A stretch of 64,000 bases of DNA from Alphaproteobacteria bacterium HGW-Alphaproteobacteria-4 (lineage in GTDB: Bacteria > Pseudomonadota > Alphaproteobacteria > Rhodobacterales > Rhodobacteraceae), in contig PHEE01000002.1 of the NCBI GenBank assembly GCA_002842855.1, forward strand, positions 62,001-126,000, in the 5' to 3' direction. Positions 9,170-18,556 of this stretch are shown here, one piece after another. The stretch's first letter is position 1. Each line of letters begins with the position of its first letter. The notes beneath the pieces are model-generated. The model was not told where the DNA came from. It saw only the letters and a list, made by a program, of their open reading frames with translations, and did not search any database. The translations under genes were made by a program, and so were the position numbers.

Positions 9170-9954
9170 TCGCCCATCTCCGAAAACAGATTCTCGCTTT
9201 CGACAAACTCGACCTTGTCATGCTCGACCGTGCCCAGGTTGATGTCGCGAATCTCGATCCGGCCGTCACCCTGCCCGATGATCACGACATCGCAGATGTC
9301 GATGAACAGCCCGTTTTCCACCACGCCGGGGATCTGATTCAGAACCAGCGCCAGCTGCCGCGCATTACCGATGCGGTTCAGGTGCAGATCGACGATATAG
9401 TTGCCCTCGTCGGTAATGAACGGCTTTTGCCCGTTAAGCCGCAGCGCGCTGGTGCGGCCCAGCACGTCCATGCTCACCAGCGTCTCCTCCAGCAGCGCCC
9501 GCGTTGTCTGCCAGCCAAACGGAATCACCTCGACCGGCAACGGAAAGCCGCCCAGCTGCGCCACTTCCTTTGCCGCGTCGGCAATCACGATCATCTGGTC
9601 GCTCGCGGTCGCCACGATCTTTTCGCGCAGCAATGCGCCGCCGCCGCCCTTGATCAGGTTCAACTGCGGGTCGAACTCGTCGGTGCCGTCGATCGTCAGA
9701 TCAAGCCATTTTGCCTCATCAAGGTCGATGATCTCGATTCCCACCTGCCGCGCAAGGTCGGCCGTGCGCGCCGAGGTGGCAACACCGCGGATCCGAAGGC
9801 CCTCCTCGCGCACCAGATCGCCCAGGCAGCGCACCATCCAGGCCGCAGTCGAGCCGGTTCCAAGCCCCACCTTCATGCCATCTTCGACAAATTCAACCGC
9901 CCGGCGGGCGGCGGCAAACTTGGCCTTGTCGATGGGGGAAAGCTCAGCGGGCAT
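9166..9954 (-). CDS. rpiA: Ribose-5-phosphate isomerase A
   Basis: A 262-residue enzyme interconverting ribose 5-phosphate and ribulose 5-phosphate in the pentose phosphate and Calvin cycles. The family motifs are in place: GLGTGSTA (30-37, phosphate loop), DGTDEFD (89-95) and KGGGGALLREK (102-112, with the catalytic acid nearby). It is the first gene of a minus-strand unit with gor and faces sdaA across a 188-base divergent gap. Confidence 0.95.
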   Translation of the reverse strand: MPAELSPIDKAKFAAARRAVEFVEDGMKVGLGTGSTAAWMVRCLGDLVREEGLRIRGVATSARTADLARQVGIEIIDLDEAKWLDLTIDGTDEFDPQLNLIKGGGGALLREKIVATASDQMIVIADAAKEVAQLGGFPLPVEVIPFGWQTTRALLEETLVSMDVLGRTSALRLNGQKPFITDEGNYIVDLHLNRIGNARQLALVLNQIPGVVENGLFIDICDVVIIGQGDGRIEIRDINLGTVEHDKVEFVESENLFSEMGE

Positions 9955-10142
9955 CGGTCGGGCTCCTCGTGTGGGTCGCGTCGGTTATAGGCAATCGGGT
10001 GCGCACGTGCGAGGCCGAATCTTGCCCCGCGCGCCCAACCTTGGCCCGCGCCGCGCAAATCGGGTGGCAAAGGTCGCTTTCCGACCTTGCGCGCGCGCCG
10101 CGCTCGGGCACTCTGGGCCACCACGGGCCATGGGAGTGCAAA

Positions 10143-11522
10143 ATGTTCCTCAGCGTGTTCGATCTTTTCAAGGTCGGGGTCGGCCCCTCGTCGTCGCACA
10201 CCATGGGGCCAATGGTCGCCGCCGCGCGCTTTCTTGCATTGCTGCGCGCGTCGCCCTTTCATGCCCGAGGGTTGCGCGCCAGCCTCCACGGCAGCCTCGC
10301 CTTCACCGGCAAGGGCCACGCCACCGACCGTGCCACCATCCTGGGCCTCGCGGGCTTCGCGCCCGACACCTATGAGGCCGAAGCCGCCGAGGCCACCCTT
10401 GCCGCCAACCGCGCAAGCCTTACCCTCACGCCCCCGGGCCTGCCCGTGCTGCACTTCGACCCCGCCCGCGATCTTGTGTTCGACTACGGCGCAGCGCTGC
10501 CCGGCCACGCCAACGGCATGATCCTGATGGCGACCGACGCGCAGGGTGACGTGATCATGCAGGAAACCTATTACTCCATCGGCGGCGGTTTCGTGCTCAG
10601 CGCCACCGAAGCCGCCGCCGTCACCGCAGCCGAACTTGAGGCCCCCTCGCCCGTGCCCTACCCGTTCCGCACCGCATCCGAAATGCTTGCCATGGCCCGC
10701 GCCTCGCGGCTTACCATCGCCGCCATGAAGCGCGCGAATGAGCGGGTGTTTCGCTCCGAAGCGAAGATCGATGATGGCCTCACTCGCCTCTGGCAGGTGA
10801 TGTACACCTGCATGAATCGCGGCCTCGCGGCCGAAGGCACCCTGCCGGGCGGGCTCAAGGTCAAACGCCGCGCACATGCGATTCACCAAAGCCTCATGGC
10901 CGAGCGCGGCCACAACCTCACCGCGCCCCACACCATCAACGACTGGATGCTGACCTACGCCATGGCGGTGAACGAGGAAAACGCCGCCGGCGGGCAGGTC
11001 GTCACCGCCCCTACCAATGGCGCGGCCGGGGTGCTGCCCGCCGTGATCCGCTACTGGCTCGATCATGTGCCCGGCGCCACCGCCGCGCGGGTGGGCGAGT
11101 TCCTCCTGACCGCCGCCGCCATTGGCGGCCTGATCAAACGCAACGCCTCGATCTCGGGCGCGGAAGCGGGCTGTCAGGCCGAGGTCGGCTCCGCCGCCGC
11201 AATGGCCGCCGCAGGCCTTGCTGCGGTGCTGGGCGGCAGCCCCGAGCAGATCGAGAACGCCGCCGAAATCGCGCTCGAACACCACCTCGGCATGACCTGC
11301 GACCCGGTGCGCGGCCTTGTGCAGGTGCCCTGCATCGAGCGCAACGGCCTTGGCGCGATCAAGGCGGTCTCTGCCGCCAGCCTCGCGCTGCGCGGCGATG
11401 GCATCCACCTCGTGCCGCTCGATTCCGCCATCGAGACCATGCGCCAGACCGGTCGCGACATGCACGCGCATTACAAGGAAACCTCGCTCGGCGGCCTTGC
11501 GGTGAACGTGCCCAACTGCTGA
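10143..11522 (+). CDS. sdaA: L-serine ammonia-lyase, iron-sulfur type
   Basis: A 459-residue single-chain L-serine deaminase giving pyruvate and ammonia. The N-terminal beta domain starts with [19 protein letters not shown], the hallmark serine-binding loop. Cys344, Cys386 and Cys397 sit where the family's [4Fe-4S] ligands are expected ([21 protein letters not shown]). The ATG at 10143 has GGGAG upstream; longer frames back to 9969 lack support. It stands alone, divergent from rpiA. Confidence 0.95.
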   Translation: MFLSVFDLFKVGVGPSSSHTMGPMVAAARFLALLRASPFHARGLRASLHGSLAFTGKGHATDRATILGLAGFAPDTYEAEAAEATLAANRASLTLTPPGLPVLHFDPARDLVFDYGAALPGHANGMILMATDAQGDVIMQETYYSIGGGFVLSATEAAAVTAAELEAPSPVPYPFRTASEMLAMARASRLTIAAMKRANERVFRSEAKIDDGLTRLWQVMYTCMNRGLAAEGTLPGGLKVKRRAHAIHQSLMAERGHNLTAPHTINDWMLTYAMAVNEENAAGGQVVTAPTNGAAGVLPAVIRYWLDHVPGATAARVGEFLLTAAAIGGLIKRNASISGAEAGCQAEVGSAAAMAAAGLAAVLGGSPEQIENAAEIALEHHLGMTCDPVRGLVQVPCIERNGLGAIKAVSAASLALRGDGIHLVPLDSAIETMRQTGRDMHAHYKETSLGGLAVNVPNC

Positions 11523-11659
11523 GGCGCGGGCGCCGCACCCACCCTGCCGCGCGCAGAATGCTTCGGTCCAATTCTCCACCTTTTCAGCGCCGTCGCTCGA
11601 AATGTGCCCGATACGCATTCCCGCTTGCCGCCCCGGCGCGCCCAGGCTAGCGCTTTTGC

Positions 11660-12619
11660 ATGACCCACGCAGACCGCATCTTGCCCGGCGTCGCGCTGAT
11701 GATCGCGTTTTGCGTCATCGCGCCCCTGATCGACGTCGCCGCCAAACTCGCCGCCCAAGAGGTGTCGGTCGGGGCTGTCACACTTGGCCGCTTCGTGGTG
11801 CAGGCTGCGTTGATGGCGCCGATCATCACGCTCTTGCGGCTCGATTGGCGCATGAGCCGCCGCGCCTTCTGGCTTACCCTCGCGCGCGCCGCCGTCAACA
11901 TCGGCTCGACCTACACCTTCGTTGCGGCGGTCAAGGTCATGCCGATCGCCGATGCGCTGGCGATCGTCTTTGTCGAACCCTTCATCATCCTTTTGATCGG
12001 CAAGCTGGTGATGGCCGAACAGGTCGGCCCGCGCCGGCTCGGCGCCGCCGTGGTGGGCTTTGTCGGCGCGCTTTTCGTGATCCAGCCTTCGTTCGCCGTG
12101 TTCGGCGCGGTCGCGCTTTTTCCGCTCGGTACCGCCTTCTTCTTTGCCCTCTACATTCTTCTCACCCGGGCGCTCAGCCGACACATGCACCCGGTGACGA
12201 TGCAGATGCACACCGCCCTTGTCGCCACCGCCATCTGCCTGCCGCTGCTGGTGCTGGGCACCGCGCTGGGCGAACCATCGCTGTCGCTGGCGCCGCCGCA
12301 GGGCATCTTCTGGCTTTGGGTGTTCTGCGTCGGTCTTGCCGCCACCGTCAGCCATATGGCGATGACCTACGCGCTGAATTGGGCGCCCTCCGCCACGCTG
12401 GCGCCGCTTCACTATCTGGAAATCGTCACCGCCACGCTGTTCGGCTTTCTGGTGTTCGGCGATTTTCCGAACCTGCTCACCTGGATCGGCATCGCCATTA
12501 TCGTCGCCTCGGGGCTTTACATCATCTATCGTGAACAGTGGGTGGCACGCCAAGCCCGGCAAGCGCTGCGTGCAGGCACCCCCGCGGCAGCAGCACCAGC
12601 ATCGGCCCCGCGAGACTGA
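11660..12619 (+). CDS. EamA/DMT-family transporter
   Basis: A 319-residue inner-membrane protein with about ten hydrophobic helices in two homologous halves, the arrangement of drug/metabolite (EamA) exporters; substrate is not predictable. The second EamA half shows PSATLAPLHYLEIVTA and GFLVFGDFPN. The last 30 residues are an Ala/Arg-rich cytoplasmic tail whose codons overlap the 3' end of the convergent thiamine pyrophosphokinase gene by 98 bases, so one of the two C-termini may be shorter in relatives. Confidence 0.87.
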   Translation: MTHADRILPGVALMIAFCVIAPLIDVAAKLAAQEVSVGAVTLGRFVVQAALMAPIITLLRLDWRMSRRAFWLTLARAAVNIGSTYTFVAAVKVMPIADALAIVFVEPFIILLIGKLVMAEQVGPRRLGAAVVGFVGALFVIQPSFAVFGAVALFPLGTAFFFALYILLTRALSRHMHPVTMQMHTALVATAICLPLLVLGTALGEPSLSLAPPQGIFWLWVFCVGLAATVSHMAMTYALNWAPSATLAPLHYLEIVTATLFGFLVFGDFPNLLTWIGIAIIVASGLYIIYREQWVARQARQALRAGTPAAAAPASAPRD

Positions 12620-13199
12620 GCCGCACCGCGCCCAATGCTTCGTTCGAGGTGCCAATCCGCCCCGCCGGGTTGAAATCGTCCCCCTCCAGCCCCCAGCGCA
12701 GACCCTCGGCTCGGCCCCGCACCCTGCCCATCGGGAACAGCGAAAGCCGGGTGCCGGGCACAAGGTCCAGCGCCACTTCGGGCGGCGCCAGAAACGCCAC
12801 ATCTTCCGCCCCGACCCACACCAGCCGCCGCCCCGGATGCCGCGCCAGCACGCTCATCGCCGACAGCGTGTGATCGAGCCGCCCGCCGCCGAACCCGACC
12901 GCCAAAAAGAAAGGCGCCTCGACATGGGTCAGGCACTTGTCAAAATCGGTGCTGTCTTGCTCGTCGATCCGAAAGAGCCGCGCTGGCGGAATTACTGCCC
13001 GGGCGGCGGGCGAAATCGAATCCATATCGCCCAACACCGCCTCGGGGTGCAGCCCCAGCGCCAACGCTCGGTCAGCCCCGCCATCGGCCGCCACAAGACA
13101 CGGCGCAATTGTCAACGCCTGCGTAACACAGGCAGCGCTTGCCTCGCCCCCGCCCAATAGCGTGACCCCCAGCGCGGAATGGACAAGACAGCTGTTCAT
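12522..13199 (-). CDS. Thiamine pyrophosphokinase
   Basis: A 225-residue enzyme that makes thiamine diphosphate from thiamine and ATP. Family motifs are clear: AADGGADRA (about 38-45), GDMDS (57-61), QDSTDFDK (81-88) and GGRLDH (105-110), followed by a C-terminal beta domain that binds thiamine. The ATG at 13199 is the only ATG ahead of the first beta strand; its ribosome site is weak and a TTG at 13235 is possible. Its end overlaps the convergent DMT transporter. No thiamine riboswitch was recognised upstream. Confidence 0.9.
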   Translation of the reverse strand: MNSCLVHSALGVTLLGGGEASAACVTQALTIAPCLVAADGGADRALALGLHPEAVLGDMDSISPAARAVIPPARLFRIDEQDSTDFDKCLTHVEAPFFLAVGFGGGRLDHTLSAMSVLARHPGRRLVWVGAEDVAFLAPPEVALDLVPGTRLSLFPMGRVRGRAEGLRWGLEGDDFNPAGRIGTSNEALGAVRLSLAGPMLVLLPRGCLHAALAGLGVPPTVHDR

Positions 13200-13266
13200 G
13201 CCGATACTGATGCCGAATAAGGCGCCCGCGCACAACCGGGGCCGGAATGAATCCTTTCCTTCGCCG

Positions 13267-13294
13267 CAATTGGTTCACGGTTAAGAACCAATTG
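13267..13294. promoter_or_regulatory. Perfect 10-base inverted repeat, candidate operator
   Basis: CAATTGGTTC (13267-13276) and GAACCAATTG (13285-13294) are perfect reverse complements around eight bases, and a second palindrome GGTT-AAG-AACC is nested in the right side. It lies 46 bases before the ATG at 13340 and is AT-rich against its surroundings, which fits an operator or 5' leader hairpin. Confidence 0.5.
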
Positions 13295-13339
13295 GCAATG
13301 ATGGTAGGCACTGTAAGTATCGAAGAAAGCGAGTCTCTC

Positions 13340-15808
13340 ATGGTTGGTGCCAGCAAGATTTTGACCGTTTCATACGGCACATTCTCATGCACGCTGGAGG
13401 GTTTTGACGAGCCTTTTTCGACGATGAAGGCAATTGCCGAATACTTCCGCGATCTTGCGGCGGATGACCGCTACTTTGGCGCCGAACCGCCCACCCCCGA
13501 CGCGGAAATGCTGCACCGCATCGCCGAGCGCGAAATGCACCGCCGGGTTGAAGCCAAGATCGGCGCGCATGGCATTACACTGCGCCCGCAAGAGCCGTTT
13601 TCGCCGATCGCCGCCAAGCCGGACCCCGAGAGTGTGCAAGCGCAACCCGGCATCTCCGCCGAAGAATCGGCGCCCGAGCCGCAATCCGCCGTTGCCGCGG
13701 CACCAGCGCAGCACGCGCTTTTGGCGCCCGAGGCTGGGTCAATCGAAGATTCGGTCGCCGCAAAACTTGCGCGCATCCGCGCCGCAGTTGCTGGCGCCCG
13801 AGTTGCAGCCGCGCAGCCCGTCTATGAAGACGAACCGACCAGCGCCGACTTTTTCGCCGCCGCACCCGATGGCGACTTTGGCTTCGACATCGACCTCGGC
13901 GGCCCTCTGCAAAGCGAGCCCGAGCAAGACCAGATCGCGGTCAAACCCGAAACCTCTGCTTCCGACGCAGCACCCGCGCCGGTTGCCGAGGCCGCTGCCA
14001 GTGTCGACGCCGCACCCGACGCTGCATCTGATGCAGCGCGCCAACAGCGCCGTGCAATCCGGCGCGCTGCCCGCACGGCAAACGCGCTGGCCGCGCTGAC
14101 CAACGCCGCGGCCCCGGCTGATGCCGCAGCGCCCGAAGCCGTGGCCGACGCCGCTGCCGAGGCACCCGCCGAGGAACCTTTCGAGGCAGACCTTGTTGCG
14201 CCCGAAACCGAGGCAGCCACCGAGGATCTGTCATTTGACAATCTCGATGCCAATGCCATCGGCATCGATCAGCCGGACGAAGAACCAAGCGCCATATTCG
14301 CACCCGAGACCGCGCCGACAGATACACTTCTGCCAGACGCTTTTGAGGGTGAAGTCGAGGCCGCAGCGGAACCCGAACCGGAAGACGCCGCGCCACAGGC
14401 CGCAGAGCCGCAAGCCGCCGCCGAACCCGGCGACGAAACCGGTATTGCCGAGGTGCTTGGCATATCGGCCGCCGAAACCGCCGACGCACCCGCGCCGGAA
14501 ATGGACTTCGCGCCCGAAACAGACGCCGTCGCCGAAACCGCCGACGACGCCAACATCTGGGACGATGCCGAGCCTGACGAGGCCTATCTCGAAGCCACCC
14601 CGCCCGAGCCCGAACCACAGGCCGAGAAACCGCGCCCGCGTGCCCGCGTCATTACCGTGCGCCGCGCCGAGACGCCGGCGGTAGACGCCCCGGCCCCGGC
14701 CGAGGCAGATGCGGCGCCCCCGGCCGATGCCACCGAGCCCAACGACGCCGACACACTTGCAGCGGTCAGCGCCGCCCTGGCAGAGCCTGACCCGCGCGCG
14801 GAAGAAGCCGTCTTGCTTTCTCCCGAGGACGAAGCCGAACTCGCGCGCGAGTTGGCCGAACTCGAAGCCGAAACCGCGCCTGCGCCCGCCAAGGCCAACG
14901 CCGGCGACAACGACGACGACGTTGACGAGAACCTGTTTGCCGCGATCCACGGCGAACCTGCAGCGGCGCCAGAACCGTCCGTGCGCTTCGATCCGAATAC
15001 GGATAGCATCGAGATCGCGGCCGTCGCCGCCCCGCGCGCGCCACGCGAAGCCGCCGCCGAGCCTGCCGAGACCGACCTAACGCGGCTGATCACTGAAACC
15101 AATGCAAAGCTGCAGGGCAAAGAAAACCGCCGCCGTTTTTCGGCCATCGCCCATTTGAAGGCCGCGGTGGCGGCAACCGTGGCTGACCGCAAGCTGCGCA
15201 GTGCCGATGAAGCCGCTGCCGCAGAGGCAGATGAGGCGCGCGACCTTGAGCGTTACCGCGATGATCTGACAAAGGCGGTGCGCCCGCGCCGCCCTGCCAC
15301 TGCCGAAGCCGCAACCCAACGGCCCGCCGCGCCAGAGCATCGGCCCGCGCCGCTGGTCCTCGTTTCCGAGCAGCGCATTGACCGGGCGCGCGTTGCCCCG
15401 GCCTCGGAACAGCATGTGATCCGACCGCGCCGTGTCAGCGTGGGTCAGGCCGCCGCCGCCCTGCGCGACGATGACGATGCGGAGGAATTCGACGAAACGC
15501 CGATGGCGCCGTCGGAGGCGCGCAACTTTGCGGAATTTGCCGAGCGCCTTGGCGCGCGCGAATTGCCTGAATTGCTCGAGGCCGCCGCCGCCTATACCGC
15601 CCGTGTCGAAGGGCAGCCGCACTTCTCGCGCCCGCAGATCATCCGCAAGGTGGCGGCGCTGGCAACGGCAGATGGATACGACCGCGAAGCCGGGTTGCGC
15701 AGCTTTGGAAGACTGCTGCGCCAGGGCAAGATCGCCAAGGTCAAGCGCGGCCAATACGCAATCACCGAGGCGTCACGTTTCTACCCGCCTGCGGCAAGCG
15801 CCCGCTGA
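13340..15808 (+). CDS. Long Ala/Glu/Pro-rich protein with conserved ends, unknown function
   Basis: An 822-residue, strongly acidic, low-complexity cytoplasmic protein. Residues of about 7-80 form an ordered conserved start (ILTVSYGTFSCTLEGFDEPF, then FRDLAADDRYFGAEPP) of a type I recall in other Rhodobacterales proteins. The middle 500 residues are Ala, Glu and Pro repeats. The last 95 residues are ordered again and helical with a basic end (QIIRKVAALA ... GRLLRQGKIAKVKRGQYAI), which looks like a winged-helix DNA-binding fold. Start at 13340 was chosen to place the conserved segment near the N-terminus; the frame is open from 13247. Function unknown. Confidence 0.8.
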   Translation: MVGASKILTVSYGTFSCTLEGFDEPFSTMKAIAEYFRDLAADDRYFGAEPPTPDAEMLHRIAEREMHRRVEAKIGAHGITLRPQEPFSPIAAKPDPESVQAQPGISAEESAPEPQSAVAAAPAQHALLAPEAGSIEDSVAAKLARIRAAVAGARVAAAQPVYEDEPTSADFFAAAPDGDFGFDIDLGGPLQSEPEQDQIAVKPETSASDAAPAPVAEAAASVDAAPDAASDAARQQRRAIRRAARTANALAALTNAAAPADAAAPEAVADAAAEAPAEEPFEADLVAPETEAATEDLSFDNLDANAIGIDQPDEEPSAIFAPETAPTDTLLPDAFEGEVEAAAEPEPEDAAPQAAEPQAAAEPGDETGIAEVLGISAAETADAPAPEMDFAPETDAVAETADDANIWDDAEPDEAYLEATPPEPEPQAEKPRPRARVITVRRAETPAVDAPAPAEADAAPPADATEPNDADTLAAVSAALAEPDPRAEEAVLLSPEDEAELARELAELEAETAPAPAKANAGDNDDDVDENLFAAIHGEPAAAPEPSVRFDPNTDSIEIAAVAAPRAPREAAAEPAETDLTRLITETNAKLQGKENRRRFSAIAHLKAAVAATVADRKLRSADEAAAAEADEARDLERYRDDLTKAVRPRRPATAEAATQRPAAPEHRPAPLVLVSEQRIDRARVAPASEQHVIRPRRVSVGQAAAALRDDDDAEEFDETPMAPSEARNFAEFAERLGARELPELLEAAAAYTARVEGQPHFSRPQIIRKVAALATADGYDREAGLRSFGRLLRQGKIAKVKRGQYAITEASRFYPPAASAR

Positions 15809-15817
15809 ACCGGGCGG

Positions 15818-16261
15818 CTAGAGCACCATACGGTAGCGTATATGCCCGTCGTCGCGCGCGATGCTGTCATATAGCTGGCGCGCGCGCGCGTTGGCCTGAT
15901 CGGTCAGCCAATAAAGCCGCGCCCACCCGCGCGCGCGGCCCAAGGCAACCAGATCGCTGATCAGCGCCCGCCCGACACCCTGCCCGCGCGCGCCTTGGGC
16001 AACAAAAAGGTCTTCAAGGTACCCATCCGGCCCCACCGTCCAGGTACTCAGATGCCAATGGTGTGCCGCAAAGCCCAGCAGCCGCCCCTCCGATACCGCC
16101 AGCCGCAGCCCGAGCCGCGTGTCCGGGTCGAGCGCACGCGCCCAAGTCGCATCGGTGATCTCCGGCGCAAGATTCACCCCGTAGAACGCAAGGTAATCTG
16201 CCCAAAGCCCGCGCCAGGCGGCCTCATCGGCCGCCGCCGCATCGCGAATCTCAACGCTCAT
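15818..16261 (-). CDS. GNAT-family N-acetyltransferase
   Basis: A 147-residue acetyltransferase with the acetyl-CoA loop ARGQGVGRALI (about 95-105) preceded by the strand DGYLEDLFVA and followed by the C-terminal motif ANARARQLYDS. This is the small single-domain form that acetylates amines; substrate unknown. It overlaps the DUF2842 gene by 11 bases, so the two are probably co-translated. Upstream in-frame codons belong to the shadow of that gene. Confidence 0.88.
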   Translation of the reverse strand: MSVEIRDAAAADEAAWRGLWADYLAFYGVNLAPEITDATWARALDPDTRLGLRLAVSEGRLLGFAAHHWHLSTWTVGPDGYLEDLFVAQGARGQGVGRALISDLVALGRARGWARLYWLTDQANARARQLYDSIARDDGHIRYRMVL

Positions 16262-16496
16262 CAGCGTTCGGCGGCGCATCGGGGTCGGCTTTGCCGACGC
16301 CAAGGAACACCCGGCGGAACGGCAGTATCCAGACCACGCCCAGCACAAGATAGACCAGCATTTCAAGGCCGATCGGCATGCGGCCATAGCTGCGGTCCCA
16401 CCATGCGATCAGGGCCAGCGCGGTCACGATCCAGGCGGGCATCACCACCAGCAGCACCAAAAGCGAAAGACGGCGGCGGGTGCGGTATTTCATCAT
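16251..16496 (-). CDS. DUF2842 small membrane protein
   Basis: An 81-residue protein with two membrane helices (about 9-31 and 44-60) and the C-terminal signature PFRRVFLGVGKADPD that I associate with DUF2842, a family restricted to Alphaproteobacteria. Function unknown. Two consecutive ATGs (16496, 16493) are possible starts. It sits directly behind purA on the same strand, only three bases after its stop. Confidence 0.87.
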   Translation of the reverse strand: MMKYRTRRRLSLLVLLVVMPAWIVTALALIAWWDRSYGRMPIGLEMLVYLVLGVVWILPFRRVFLGVGKADPDAPPNADER

Positions 16497-16499
16497 GGC

Positions 16500-17792
<1,293 letters not shown>

Positions 17793-17870
17793 GTTCTTCT
17801 CCTCGGATCCGCAACCGCCGGAGATATAGCGAGGCGCGCCCAGCGAGGAAACCGCAAACTGCCGCCCCGG

Positions 17871-17951
17871 CTTGCCTTGGACCAAATATCCCCGCCGGAG
17901 GCACTTATTGACGCCACTCCGCTCCGCGGGGGATATTTGACCCAAGGCAAG
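17871..17951. repeat. Head-to-head pair of the intergenic CAAATA repeat
   Basis: Arms at 17871-17898 and 17924-17951 match as inverted repeats at 24 of 28 positions. Each carries CTTGCCTTGG, then CAAATATCCCC and a G/C-rich end, so two copies of the dispersed element point toward each other around 25 bases. The pair could form one long hairpin in the purA-secG divergent gap. Confidence 0.7.
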
Positions 17952-18036
17952 CCCAAGGGTGGGCGTGAAACGGCCTTGCACGGCGGCGCCCATGCGCCTA
18001 GATAGGCGCGTCATTCGTCAACGGGCCCGGGGTCTC

Positions 18037-18396
18037 ATGGAAAACGTCATTCTTACCGTCCACCTGATCCTCGCGCTTTTGCTGATCGGCGTCGTGCTGT
18101 TGCAGCGTTCGGAAGGCGGCGGGCTTGGCATGGGTGGGGGCGGCGGCGGCGGCGGTGTGATGACCGGGCGGCAGGCAGCCAACGCGCTTTCCAAGCTGAC
18201 CTGGATCTTTGCCGTGGGCTTCATCATCACCTCGATCTCGCTCACCTTGATCGCCGCGCGCAACGCCTCGACCGCCTCGGTGGTCGATACCGGCACGGTT
18301 GAGGCACCCGCCCCGGCCACGCCCCCGACGTTGCCGGGGTTGACCCTGCCTGCGCTGCCCTCGGATTCGCCCGCCACGCCGCCGCCCGCAAACTGA
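18037..18396 (+). CDS. secG: Preprotein translocase subunit SecG
   Basis: A 119-residue inner-membrane subunit that assists SecYE-SecA protein export. Two membrane helices (about 4-22 and 50-70) flank a Gly-rich loop ([13 protein letters not shown]), as in all SecG proteins, and a Pro/Ala-rich tail follows. The ATG at 18037 matches the family start [11 protein letters not shown]. It lies upstream of pyrG, a common arrangement. Confidence 0.93.
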   Translation: MENVILTVHLILALLLIGVVLLQRSEGGGLGMGGGGGGGGVMTGRQAANALSKLTWIFAVGFIITSISLTLIAARNASTASVVDTGTVEAPAPATPPTLPGLTLPALPSDSPATPPPAN

Positions 18397-18488
18397 CGGT
18401 AGCACAACTATTTGGGCAAGACGCCGCGGCTACACCAACAGCTTGCGGTGCAGTTGCGGGGCGGGCGCGAATCTGATAAGCGTCAAAT

Positions 18489-18546
18489 CCCGTAGTGCAG
18501 GGCCTGGGCGGCCCCGCAAGACAGAGTTTCTTGAACCGACTACGGG
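18489..18546 (+). promoter_or_regulatory. Stem-loop in the pyrG leader
   Basis: CCCGTAGT (18489-18496) pairs perfectly with ACTACGGG (18539-18546), enclosing a second G/C-rich stem. The right arm runs into the GGGGG just before the pyrG start at 18557, so folding could mask the ribosome site. Confidence 0.35.
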
Positions 18547-18556
18547 GGCATCCGAC

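Noticed and set aside
14231..14950. Long antisense frames inside the Ala/Glu-rich gene
   Set aside because: Periodic GCC/GAA codons keep the opposite strand open; the products are Arg/Gly/Cys-rich shadows.
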